Assembly: GCA_041490445.1 (NCBI GenBank)
Contig: JBGPTF010000004.1
Location: forward strand, 124,001-188,000
Length of the DNA: 64,000 bases
Direction of reading: 5' to 3'
Source of the DNA: JBGPTF01 sp041490445
GTDB taxonomy: Bacteria; Acidobacteriota; Terriglobia; Acidiferrales; UBA7541
The notes under the pieces were generated by a model. That model did no database searches. It worked only from the letters and a program-made list of their open reading frames with translations, and was not told the DNA's origin. The position numbers and the translations under genes are program-made. Shown piece after piece: positions 16,926 to 24,600 of the stretch; within the stretch, counting starts at the first letter, position 1, and each line of letters opens with the position of its first letter.

Positions 16926-18731
16926 TTAGTAGGAACGCAAGGTTTCCGCGGCCCGAGCCGGTTCCGGATCGTCCGTGGGAGCGGAAGGCTTCCGGCTGAC
17001 TCGCCAGCGGCACATTGTGCCCCGCTCTCCCTCGGGACCGTGATAGGCCTGCATTTTTTCCGCGGACCACGCCAGCATCTCGACATCGCGCGACACCACT
17101 CGCGCGCCGTCGGGCAATTCCTTCTGGAGTTTGGCTTGCAGTTTGTACGTTCCAAACGCGGTCAGGTACAGCGTCACCACCGTCGCTTTCGACAAGTCCG
17201 TCGCAAACGCATCTTCACAAAGAAACGTCACACAATTTTCCATTCCGCGCTTCCGGGCGTTTCTCCGTGCCTCCGCAATCCGCCGCGGGTCGATATCCAC
17301 CCCGACGGCGCGCACGCCATAGCGCTCCGCAGCTTGAATGACGATTCGGCCGTCCCCGCAGCCGAGATCATAGAGCACGTCACGGGACTGCAGTTCCGCG
17401 AGCTCAAGCATCCTTTCCGCAACGCTTGGCGGCGTCGGCGCGTAGGCCGCGAGGCTCGGCTCGGCCCGTCCTACAAGCCCGTATGTCCGCAGCAGGCGGA
17501 GCGGCCGCAGGAGCCGATAGGCGGACGTGAGCGGTCCACGCAGGCGTGCCGTGGACCAATCCGCTTCCGTGGGCGCGGTCGCCAGGCGCAGGCTGTAGCC
17601 CGCGCCGCTCCATAATCCGCCGCGCATCCGCCAGCGTGTCACCAGGCGCTCGACCATCCCCGGTTCCACCCGGCTCTCCTCGAACATTCGCTGCCGAACC
17701 TGCTTCGCCATTTTCCGGACAGCTGGGATTGAATTCGCCCGTTCCCGCACTTCGTTGGGAAGCGGCGCGTCCAGCAGTTCGTGCGCCAGACACAGCCCCA
17801 GATAGAACATGCGTTCCGCACGCAAGCGGCGTGCTCCAGCTTCGGCGCGCTGCCAATCCACCCCGCGCGGCGTCCGCAACAGTTCCGCCACATCGCAGAC
17901 CCACATCAGCCGTTCCCAGAAATGTTTCGACGCATGTACCGAAAGAATCGTCAGCGAATCCTCAATCGCCAGCGTGCGAATTTCCCTGCCACCGATCCGC
18001 ACGGTCGCCAGGTGCCCTGCCAGCTCGTCCAGGTCAAGCGGAACAGGGAAGTAGCGCAGCGTTCGTTCCGTGTGCAGCTCCACGATGCTGTCATCCTCGG
18101 TGTGTTCGAAGAAATATTGCCCGGGTATCTGTGCCGCGGATCCATTTCGCGCCTGCGAAGGATCCCATTCCGCACGGTAGCCTTCCGCGCGAAGCAGCTC
18201 CGACGCACGCGCCACGTCGCGGTGCCGGACGGCGATGTCCAGGTCAACGAATCGTCGCAGCGCCAGGTTGCCGTACGCCTGCGCCGCGAGCGCAGGTCCC
18301 TTGTAGGGGATGGCGAGAATGCCTTCAGCGGCAAAGTCATCCAGGATTCGAAAAAGCTGCGAAGCCAGCAAGACATTCCGGCGAGCGGAATTCTTGAAGC
18401 TCTCTCGAAGCGGTTGCGCCCACTCTGGCGGAATCGCCTCCGGGCAGACCGCGTTCAGTTGGCTGTAAAGCAGCGCGACCACTCCATGTCGCGCACCCAT
18501 TTCGAGCAGTCGAATCCAGTCAAGCGGACCTTGCGCGAGTCCTCGAGCGTGCTCAACCCCGTCTTCTTCCAGCCGGGTTCGCGCGCAGGCGAGCAGCAGT
18601 TCGGCTTCACGGGCAAGCTTCAGCGGGGATGCGCGGTCTGACCACATGTTTCGATCGCGGGCCAATCGCAGTGATGGATCGAGCCGGACGTCCGGAAATG
18701 ACAGGGCGCTCCCGGGCACAGAGGAGAGCAT
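16926..18731 (-). CDS. Nucleotidyltransferase (NTP_transf_5-like) fused to class I methyltransferase; likely lasso tailoring enzyme
   Basis: I prefer ATG 18731 (601 residues); a GTG at 18815 and an ATG at 18647 are alternatives. The N-terminal part matches the uncharacterised nucleotidyltransferase family beside kinase-type lasso clusters: ELLLACARTRLE near the start, IPYKGPALAAQAYG, and the acidic pair FVDLDIAVRHRD (Asp about 163 and 165) for metal binding. From about residue 452 follows an independent methyltransferase domain (LYDLGCGDGRIVIQAAERY, VGVDIDP). In pseudomycoidin-type clusters the homologous nucleotidyltransferase acts on the phosphorylated lasso C-terminus. The fusion suggests the product may also be methylated; that is inference. 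Confidence 0.78.
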   Translation of the reverse strand: MLSSVPGSALSFPDVRLDPSLRLARDRNMWSDRASPLKLAREAELLLACARTRLEEDGVEHARGLAQGPLDWIRLLEMGARHGVVALLYSQLNAVCPEAIPPEWAQPLRESFKNSARRNVLLASQLFRILDDFAAEGILAIPYKGPALAAQAYGNLALRRFVDLDIAVRHRDVARASELLRAEGYRAEWDPSQARNGSAAQIPGQYFFEHTEDDSIVELHTERTLRYFPVPLDLDELAGHLATVRIGGREIRTLAIEDSLTILSVHASKHFWERLMWVCDVAELLRTPRGVDWQRAEAGARRLRAERMFYLGLCLAHELLDAPLPNEVRERANSIPAVRKMAKQVRQRMFEESRVEPGMVERLVTRWRMRGGLWSGAGYSLRLATAPTEADWSTARLRGPLTSAYRLLRPLRLLRTYGLVGRAEPSLAAYAPTPPSVAERMLELAELQSRDVLYDLGCGDGRIVIQAAERYGVRAVGVDIDPRRIAEARRNARKRGMENCVTFLCEDAFATDLSKATVVTLYLTAFGTYKLQAKLQKELPDGARVVSRDVEMLAWSAEKMQAYHGPEGERGTMCRWRVSRKPSAPTDDPEPARAAETLRSY

Positions 18732-18766
18732 AAACGAACGTCCCTGTTTTGGCGAGGTCTCTGCTT

Positions 18767-18798
18767 GGAGGCTGCTGAAAAACCCTTTTGGCTTGGTG
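18767..18798. repeat. Short intergenic motif with GGCTGCTGAAAAACCC
   Basis: Between the kinase stop and the most likely nucleotidyltransferase start there is the sequence AGGCTGCTGAAAAACCC followed by TTTTGG on the plus strand. I recall this motif as common in intergenic DNA of unrelated bacteria, often beside mobile-element remnants. Its presence inside the longest reading frame of the nucleotidyltransferase is one reason to start that protein further downstream. Function unknown. Confidence 0.3.
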
Positions 18799-18833
18799 CG
18801 TCTCGGCTTTAGCACCCTTCGCGTTTACGCGGC

Positions 18834-19847
18834 TCAGGCAGAAGCGGCCTGTCCCGCCGTGGACGTGCGGTCGGCCAGCCTGTGTACATCGTCGAGAATA
18901 ACTTTACAGAGGTGCGAAAGCTTGGCGGGGTCGGTGTGTGGCTTGAGCCGTCGCACTGGCACGCTCACCACCAGCCGCCCAAGCAGTTTGAACTCACGGG
19001 CCCGCATGGCTTGATCGAGCAGGAGATTCAAGTACGTGTTGCCGATCAGTTCCATCAGCCCCGTCTGTACGCTCACTTCTTGAATGAACGGAGCTTGCAC
19101 ATCGTTTTTCCGGGCATCCAGCAGATACAGCGCCGCGAGCGGAATCGGCTCCTCCTCGAAGCGCATGCCGTTGCTGTTCAGATCAATGTAGCGCTTTTCC
19201 CAGGAGGGCGTCATCTGCGGAAGGGCTTCTGTCGAGCCATAGAGCGAGCGCACAATGTCGGGGCAGAGCCAGATGCGCGGATATGCCGGCTGCGCGAGGA
19301 ATTTGCCTCTTGATTCCACCACCGGCACCACATCGTCCGCAAGAACGCGATACCCGAGTTGAAGAAACGCTACCGCGCTCGTCGATTTTCCTGCTCCGGC
19401 CGGGCCTAGCAGCGCGATGGCCTTCCCTTCGACCTCGACCGCGCTGGCATGCAAGCACGTCACTCCTCGAAGCCGCTGAACAAATCCCAGCGCCTGGCCA
19501 AGCAGGGTAGGGACGGTGTCTTCTAAGGTGGAGTGGCGGGGCCAAGCCGCCCAGATTTCTGTTCCCCGGCGATCGAAGAAAAATTCTGTTCCATCGTCGT
19601 ACAGAAAGTGAAAATACTTGTTCCCTTCCAGGAGCCAGATCCGCAGGATCGGATTGTGGTTTTGCCCGCTTTCTGGGCTCACGTACCAATTCCTCCGGGA
19701 TTCCTCCGTCGAGGAAGCGAGCCACGCTGGACGGACTCCAACCCAGACGTTTATGTCAGGGGACGCACCCGGCGGCAAAGGCGTGAGGCCGGGGACCGGG
19801 ACATTGCAGAGCAATCGGAGGCCAAAAACGGAATGAAGTGTCGGCAC
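18834..19847 (-). CDS. HprK-like kinase of lasso cluster (predicted lasso C-terminal kinase)
   Basis: 337 residues from GTG 19847, 21 nt after the precursor stop. The HPr-kinase core has CLHASAVEV (His133), the P-loop GPAGAGKST (148-156), and the acidic pair in LADDVVPVV (171-172); the first 110 residues form a variable N-terminal domain. It lacks the obvious HPr-interaction C-terminal signature of true HprK. In paeninodin-type clusters this kinase phosphorylates the side chain of the C-terminal Ser of the lasso precursor; here the precursor ends in Thr. Direct adjacency to the precursor supports that role. Confidence 0.82.
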   Translation of the reverse strand: MPTLHSVFGLRLLCNVPVPGLTPLPPGASPDINVWVGVRPAWLASSTEESRRNWYVSPESGQNHNPILRIWLLEGNKYFHFLYDDGTEFFFDRRGTEIWAAWPRHSTLEDTVPTLLGQALGFVQRLRGVTCLHASAVEVEGKAIALLGPAGAGKSTSAVAFLQLGYRVLADDVVPVVESRGKFLAQPAYPRIWLCPDIVRSLYGSTEALPQMTPSWEKRYIDLNSNGMRFEEEPIPLAALYLLDARKNDVQAPFIQEVSVQTGLMELIGNTYLNLLLDQAMRAREFKLLGRLVVSVPVRRLKPHTDPAKLSHLCKVILDDVHRLADRTSTAGQAASA

Positions 19848-19868
19848 AGTTAGACGGCTTGTCTGCGG

Positions 19869-20015
19869 CTACGTTCGGTGCACCGGGTGACTGGGCGCGT
19901 TGTCGACGGAATGTGCATTCGAGATGTTCTTCGTGATCTCACGGATTTCGCCATGCACCTTCAGTTCGGGGGTTTTGTAGGTTTTTCTCTTCCCCACTGA
20001 GCTTTCTGTTTTCAC
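19869..20015 (-). CDS. Predicted lasso-peptide precursor (48 residues)
   Basis: GTG at 20015 with an excellent Shine-Dalgarno (GGGAGG, 6 nt spacing) opens a 48-codon frame ending TAG at 19869-19871. The leader has Tyr13, Pro16, Leu18, Gly22 and Thr28, exactly the spacing YxxPxLxxxGxxxxxT that PqqD-like B1 proteins bind. With Thr28 at position -2, cleavage after Lys29 gives the core NISNAHSVDNAPSHPVHRT: Asp9 is placed to close a 9-residue macrolactam with the N-terminal Asn, leaving a 10-residue tail ending in Thr. Asn at core position 1 is unusual. The start lies inside the 3-prime end of the cyclase gene (77 nt overlap) in another frame. Confidence 0.8.
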   Translation of the reverse strand: MKTESSVGKRKTYKTPELKVHGEIREITKNISNAHSVDNAPSHPVHRT

Positions 20016-21855
20016 GCGTTCCCTCCCCACCCAAACAGCTATACCTGAAAGGCCAGCCTCTTTTCAACCAGAAGTTTAGGCTGAGTGGTCGAAGATTTAT
20101 TGTCGGGTCCACCTCTGACCCTCCCGTGACTGGCGGAACGCGACTCCGGTCCACGTAGCGCTCCAATTCTGGCGCAGCTTCGAACTGGTCGATCCACCGC
20201 GATTCGTCGCGCCGCAACAGTTCCGCGACGGGGTCGCTCGCGAGCGGCGTCTTCGGGCGGCGCAGCACTTCCTGCGGCAGGATGCCGTCCATCGCCGCCC
20301 GCAGCAATTCCTTGTTCGCGCACCAAGGCAACACCGGCACGCGAAGAAGAAAACGCTGCACGCGAAGATCGCAAAGTGGATGGCGCACCTCGAGCGCGAC
20401 CCTGGTCACGCTGGGATCGTAGCAATCGAAGCAGGCTGACCAGTACGGTGTCGTCAGCGACCCATGGGATTCCGGCCGGTGGGGATGGACCAGCTCGGGC
20501 TTCCGGCAGATTTCTTCCCATCTTTCTCGCAGGGAGTGCTCTCTCTCGAATGCGGGGTTGAGCCAGCCCGGGTACGGCGGTCGCCAAGACTGCTTTCCGA
20601 TCCAGCGATGGAAGGCGAGACGAAACCCCAGCGGCGGTATCCGGTGGTATTTCAACATATGCCGCCCGGCGCCCCACACCAGGCTGGGGAAACGCCGCCC
20701 GCGAAAATAGCGCAGCGAAGGAATCAGTCCCGCATCACCCCCCTCTCCAGTGAGCAGCACCCGGCTGAAACCGGCCGCTTGCTGATGGCGCTCGAACACG
20801 ATTGCGCCCAGCGCGCCGTCGTACGGTTCCGGACCGTGTAGCTCGGGTCGCTCCTCGTAGCCCTCGAAGAGTCGCCCCTCGTCGCCTCGGAGGAAGCGGA
20901 TGGGAAAGCCGCAGGAATCCGCAACCAGTCCGGCGTAGTAGCGCTCGCGGTCCTCACCCCGCTGCTCGTGCACGACCGTGAACGCGCACACTTCGCCTCC
21001 CTCGGCTTGTCCGGCAAGCAGCCTCTTCGCGGTCGCCGCCACCGTGGGGGAATCGAGCCCGCCGCTCATGTTGACGCTCACGCGCTCGGTGCGCAGCCGG
21101 TCACCAACCGCCGTCCGCAGAAGGCCACGGAACTGCTCCACGTACTCGGCCGGCCGGTTGTAATGCAGCGGTTCCTCGATGGGCATTTCCCAGTAGCGTC
21201 TCAATCGCACCGAGCCCTGCATCGCCGTAAGCGTATGCGCGGGCGGGAGTCGTTGGATGTCCGCAAACGATGTCGTCGCCGGGTCTTCGTTGTTGCCGAT
21301 CAAAAGATAATCCCCGATCGCCGGGTCGTTCAGCAGGTCGGAGACGGCAGGATGCATCCGCACGCAATCGAGCGTGTTGCTGAAGACCATCGCACCGCCC
21401 ACGCTGGCGTAGTAGAGCGGTTTCACGCCCAGCGGATCGCGCGCGCAAAACAGCCGGCGCGTCCTTGTTTCCCAGATAGCGAAAGCAAAATCGCCCAGCA
21501 GGTGCGCCACGCAGTCTTTGCCCCAGACCGCGTACGCGTGCAGGATCAGCTCGGCGTCCGGATCAGCTTCCGAGCAGCGGCGCCCTTTCGCACGCAAGGT
21601 CTGCACGAGTTCCTTCCGCGCGTCCACGCGGGCATTTGCGGTGATCCAGGTTTCGCCGTCGAGGCTCGCCGGTTGCCGTTCTCCGGCGGATTCATACGTC
21701 GTACGCAGCAGCGCGTGACCCAGCCCGGCCGGCCCATCCGTCCAGATTTCCTGCGCATCTGGCCCGCGGAACGCCATGAACTCCGTCATCCGGCGCAGCA
21801 GGGCGCGGTCCACCGGCGCCCCGTTCCAGTTGACGATGCCGGCGATTCCGCTCAT
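19939..21855 (-). CDS. Lasso peptide macrolactam synthetase (asparagine-synthetase-like, C protein)
   Basis: 638 residues. The N-terminal class II glutaminase-like domain begins MSGIAGIVNWNG: the nucleophilic Cys2 of asparagine synthetase is Ser, so it should not use glutamine ammonia. The synthetase domain has the PP-loop SGGLDS (264-269) and later LLTGEGGD. This combination is typical of lasso cyclases, which adenylate the core Asp/Glu and let the core N-terminus attack. The last ~40 residues after NFWLKRG are polar, look non-conserved, and overlap the precursor gene. ATGA overlap with the B2 gene. Confidence 0.88.
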   Translation of the reverse strand: MSGIAGIVNWNGAPVDRALLRRMTEFMAFRGPDAQEIWTDGPAGLGHALLRTTYESAGERQPASLDGETWITANARVDARKELVQTLRAKGRRCSEADPDAELILHAYAVWGKDCVAHLLGDFAFAIWETRTRRLFCARDPLGVKPLYYASVGGAMVFSNTLDCVRMHPAVSDLLNDPAIGDYLLIGNNEDPATTSFADIQRLPPAHTLTAMQGSVRLRRYWEMPIEEPLHYNRPAEYVEQFRGLLRTAVGDRLRTERVSVNMSGGLDSPTVAATAKRLLAGQAEGGEVCAFTVVHEQRGEDRERYYAGLVADSCGFPIRFLRGDEGRLFEGYEERPELHGPEPYDGALGAIVFERHQQAAGFSRVLLTGEGGDAGLIPSLRYFRGRRFPSLVWGAGRHMLKYHRIPPLGFRLAFHRWIGKQSWRPPYPGWLNPAFEREHSLRERWEEICRKPELVHPHRPESHGSLTTPYWSACFDCYDPSVTRVALEVRHPLCDLRVQRFLLRVPVLPWCANKELLRAAMDGILPQEVLRRPKTPLASDPVAELLRRDESRWIDQFEAAPELERYVDRSRVPPVTGGSEVDPTINLRPLSLNFWLKRGWPFRYSCLGGEGTRENRKLSGEEKNLQNPRTEGAWRNP

Positions 21856-22445
21856 CGCGAGTGAACCTCGACCGAGGTCAGGTCGCGCTCGAACCGGGCA
21901 TACTCGCTGGTGACGCCTTCCTCGTCGTTCAGCACCGCGCCTTCCAGTTCAACCCAGGCGTGCGCCTCGAATATCTCGTCTCTTTTCCGCGCGCCGATCC
22001 GCAACTCCGCCTCAAACCCCCGCCGGCGGAGGAGCCACCACAACGTCAGCGATTGCTCGAGGCAATTGGCTCGAAATATCCCTTTGCGCCCGGCCACGAC
22101 AACCAGGCGCGCGATTCGGTGGGCCGGTGGCGTGAGATCGGTTGGCGGGACTCCGCTTGCGCCTTCCGGCAGCCAGCGTGCCAGCACCTTCTGCATTCGC
22201 CGGAAACCTGCCAGTCGCAATCCAATGGAGATTGCAGGAAGCAGCGCGAGTGCGCGCAGGAGCAGTCCGCGTTCGGGGCCGTTCAATCTCCAAAATCTTT
22301 TCCATCGGTTTAGTTGAGGCGTCGCCTCGCGCGGATCCGATGTGGGGGAGAGGGAAGGGCTGCTCATGTGCGATGGGTCCGAGCCGCTTGGAAGGGCGCA
22401 ATCAACATGCCTTGTGGGGTCGCTTCTTCCATCCGGAGCAACCAT
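21852..22445 (-). CDS. Transglutaminase-like leader peptidase (lasso B2 protein)
   Basis: 197 residues from ATG 22445 (GGAG upstream); an internal ATG at 22367 is possible. The Cys-His-Asp triad of the transglutaminase-like core is visible: Cys128 in FRANCLEQS, His162 in EAHAWVELEG, Asp174 in VLND, the arrangement of McjB C-terminal domains and split B2 proteins. It is expected to cleave the precursor after the penultimate-Thr site once B1 has bound the leader. It sits 30 nt after B1 and overlaps the cyclase by 4 nt. Confidence 0.88.
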   Translation of the reverse strand: MVAPDGRSDPTRHVDCALPSGSDPSHMSSPSLSPTSDPREATPQLNRWKRFWRLNGPERGLLLRALALLPAISIGLRLAGFRRMQKVLARWLPEGASGVPPTDLTPPAHRIARLVVVAGRKGIFRANCLEQSLTLWWLLRRRGFEAELRIGARKRDEIFEAHAWVELEGAVLNDEEGVTSEYARFERDLTSVEVHSR

Positions 22446-22475
22446 GCCCGCTCCGGGTTCGCCGCGGCGGGCAAA

Positions 22476-22775
22476 CTAGGTCCTTGCAGGAATGCGAATT
22501 TCGATCAGCCCCTCGGCCAGCATTCGCTCCAACAGCGCCAGCAGGTCGCTTTCACACTGTGCGGGCTCGACCTCGAATTCCTCCAGCAGCATATCCCGCA
22601 CCTCTTGGACGCTGCGCGGCTCTTGCAGCAGATTCCACGCCCGCGCGCCCACCGGGTCGAGGCCGTAATACACGCCGTTCTTCAGATTCAGAATGGCGGC
22701 TTCGCCTCCCAGATCGCAGGAGACTTGATCCTTGCTGGCCACGACGACCGAGTCTCGGAACATTCCGTCAGCCAT
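22476..22775 (-). CDS. PqqD-like leader-binding protein (lasso B1, RiPP recognition element)
   Basis: 99 residues from ATG 22775 with AAGGAG 8 nt upstream. The order is that of a PqqD winged-helix domain: a beta-hairpin (VVVASKDQVSCDLGGEAAILNLKNGVYYGLDPVGARAWNLL), then helices with VQEVRDMLLEEFEVEPAQCESDLLALLERMLAEGLI. It should bind the leader through the conserved Tyr/Pro/Leu and present it to B2 and C. It is the first gene of the minus-strand run, downstream of a plausible promoter at 22875-22903. Confidence 0.9.
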   Translation of the reverse strand: MADGMFRDSVVVASKDQVSCDLGGEAAILNLKNGVYYGLDPVGARAWNLLQEPRSVQEVRDMLLEEFEVEPAQCESDLLALLERMLAEGLIEIRIPART

Positions 22776-22874
22776 CGAAAGACTCCTTCCCGAACGAAAA
22801 CAATGGGAGGCCTTGCAACGAGATCTGACTCCGGTGCATTGCCGGACACCGCTGAGAAAGTATGACCCCAGCGC

Positions 22875-22903
22875 ATTCTACCCGGCGCATCGCTCGGCTG
22901 CAA
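22875..22903 (-). promoter_or_regulatory. Predicted promoter of the lasso/polysaccharide run
   Basis: On the minus strand TTGCAG (22898-22903) and TAGAAT (22875-22880) are separated by 17 nt, a good -10 with a half-conserved -35. It is placed about 100 nt before the B1 start, in the divergent gap to the ABC exporter genes. Confidence 0.5.
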
Positions 22904-22935
22904 TGAGGGACTGGATTCTTCGCCGTGAAAGAATG

Positions 22936-22949
22936 TATAAGAACGCGTG
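22936..22949 (+). promoter_or_regulatory. Possible -10 of a leaderless transcript for the divergent ABC genes
   Basis: TATAAG at 22936-22941 ends 5 nt before the GTG start at 22947, which has no convincing ribosome-binding site. A start site at the usual distance would fall on the initiation codon. The -35 (TGGATT near 22912) is weak. Confidence 0.3.
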
Positions 22950-23768
22950 CCCCCGCATCACGCCATTCGCGTGGAAAACCTGGAAAAATATTTTCCGCCG
23001 GCCTACTCCGGATGGCGCGCCCTGTTGCAGCCGTTTGCCCATCCCACGATCTGCGCGCTCGCAGGCGTGTCGTTCACGGCCGATCCTGGTGAAGTGATTG
23101 CCTTGATTGGCGCCAACGGCGCCGGCAAGTCCACGCTGCTGCGTATCCTCGCAACGCTGCTCCTGTCCACGCGCGGCCGCGCCGAAATTTTCGGCTTCGA
23201 CGTGGCTCGAGACTCCGCTCGGGCGCGCCGCCGGCTCGGCTATCACACCGGCGGCGACGAGGGCTTTTACGGCCGGATGACCGCCCGCGAAAACCTCGCG
23301 TTTTTTGCCGCCATGAATAATCTGGCAGGGGTCGAAAGCCAGCGCCGTATCCTGCAGGTCGCCGAATTGATGGGTGTCGGCGAGGTCCTCGACCGCCCGG
23401 TGCGCACGCTTTCGACCGGCACGGTCCACCGGCTCGGTCTGGCGCGCGCTTTCTTGCACGGCCCGGCCCTGCTTTTGCTTGATGAGCCGACGCGCAGCCT
23501 CGATCCGCTCACCGCTGCGGAATTTCGGAAATTTCTGAAAAAGGATCTCGTGCAACGGCATGGCACAACCCTGCTCTTCGCCTCGCACACTCTGAGCGAA
23601 GTGGACCAACTGGCCGATCGTGTCGTCCTCCTGCACGGCGGTCGCTTGCTCGCCTGCGATTCGCCGCACGAACTGTGCGCTTCCGCCGGAGCCGCCACCC
23701 TCGAGCAAGTGCTCGAACGGCTGACGCACCGGTCGCGGCCGGAAACGCCTGCGGAGGCCGGGAAATGA
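22947..23768 (+). CDS. ABC transporter ATP-binding protein (ABC-2 type)
   Basis: 273 residues from GTG 22947. Walker A GANGAGKST is near residue 53, the Q-loop region YHTGGDEGFYGRMTARENL follows, the signature is degenerate (VRTLSTGTVHRLGLARA), Walker B is ALLLLDEPTRSLDP, and the H-loop is FASHTLSE. A stop/start ATGA overlap couples it to the permease. It is divergent from the lasso operon across a 171-nt gap, so it is a candidate exporter for the lasso peptide; export of polysaccharide or a drug is equally possible from sequence alone. Confidence 0.88.
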   Translation: MPPHHAIRVENLEKYFPPAYSGWRALLQPFAHPTICALAGVSFTADPGEVIALIGANGAGKSTLLRILATLLLSTRGRAEIFGFDVARDSARARRRLGYHTGGDEGFYGRMTARENLAFFAAMNNLAGVESQRRILQVAELMGVGEVLDRPVRTLSTGTVHRLGLARAFLHGPALLLLDEPTRSLDPLTAAEFRKFLKKDLVQRHGTTLLFASHTLSEVDQLADRVVLLHGGRLLACDSPHELCASAGAATLEQVLERLTHRSRPETPAEAGK

Positions 23769-24586
23769 TGTTTGTGCGCGTCTTGTGGAAGATCGCCGCA
23801 TTCTTTCGACGCGACCTGGCCATCGCGCGCAGTTATCGCGGCGCGTTCCTTCTCGAGATGCTCGAAGCATTGTTCGGCGTCGCCACCTTTTATTACCTCT
23901 CGCGCTTCGTCCAGAGCCCCGAATTGACGCGCGCGCTTCCGCAGGGTGGTAATTATTTTGCATTCGCGCTCGTCGGCTTTGCCTTCTTCGATTACCTCGG
24001 CGTCTCGCTCAGCGCCTTCGATCAAAGCCTGGAAAATGCCCGCCAGAACCGCACGCTCGAGGCCCTGCTCGTCTCTCAGACTTCGCTCCCCGTGATTCTT
24101 GCCGGTTCGGCTGTCTATCCCTTCGTGACCATGGCCTTCCGTACGGTCATCTATATCGGTTGGGGCATCTTCCTGTTTGGCTTCTCGGCCCATGCGGCCA
24201 ACTGGGTCGGCGCCGCGGCCATACTGGTTGCTTCCATCCTTGCCTTTGCGGGGCTGGGCATTCTCTCGGCCACCTATTTGCTGCTCTTCAAGCGCGGCAA
24301 TCCTGCAAAATGGATCGTGATGGGCGTCTCCGGTCTCGTGGGGGGGATGCTGTATCCGGTTTCGGTGCTGCCGCACGGTCTTCAAGTTCTTGCGCGGCTG
24401 ATTCCCGTCACGTATTCGCTCGAAGGAATGCGCGCTGCGCTCCTGGGCGGGGCGCCGTTTCACGTGCTCTGGCCTTCCATTGTGGCGCTGCTTGCCTTCG
24501 CCGTGGTTCTCTTGCCGCTGTCTTTCGTCATATTTTCTTGGGCGCTGCGCCGTACGAAAATCACCGGCACGCTCACGCACCTCTGA
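23765..24586 (+). CDS. ABC-2 type transporter permease
   Basis: Start at ATG 23765, overlapping the TGA of the ATPase gene (ATGA); a longer frame upstream is an artefact. The 273 residues contain about six spans (GAFLLEMLEALFGVATFYYL; NYFAFALVGFAFFDYLGV; LPVILAGSAVYPFVTMAF; WVGAAAILVASILAFAGLGIL; WIVMGVSGLVGGMLYPVSVLP; VALLAFAVVLLPLSFVIFSWAL). The pair would make a homodimeric-permease exporter. Function as lasso peptide exporter is inferred only from position. Confidence 0.85.
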   Translation: MMFVRVLWKIAAFFRRDLAIARSYRGAFLLEMLEALFGVATFYYLSRFVQSPELTRALPQGGNYFAFALVGFAFFDYLGVSLSAFDQSLENARQNRTLEALLVSQTSLPVILAGSAVYPFVTMAFRTVIYIGWGIFLFGFSAHAANWVGAAAILVASILAFAGLGILSATYLLLFKRGNPAKWIVMGVSGLVGGMLYPVSVLPHGLQVLARLIPVTYSLEGMRAALLGGAPFHVLWPSIVALLAFAVVLLPLSFVIFSWALRRTKITGTLTHL

Positions 24587-24600
24587 GCCGGCTCGCACCG

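Noticed and set aside
22776..22946. Possible second lasso precursor upstream of B1
   Set aside because: Short frames are present, but none has the YxxPxL...T leader motif.
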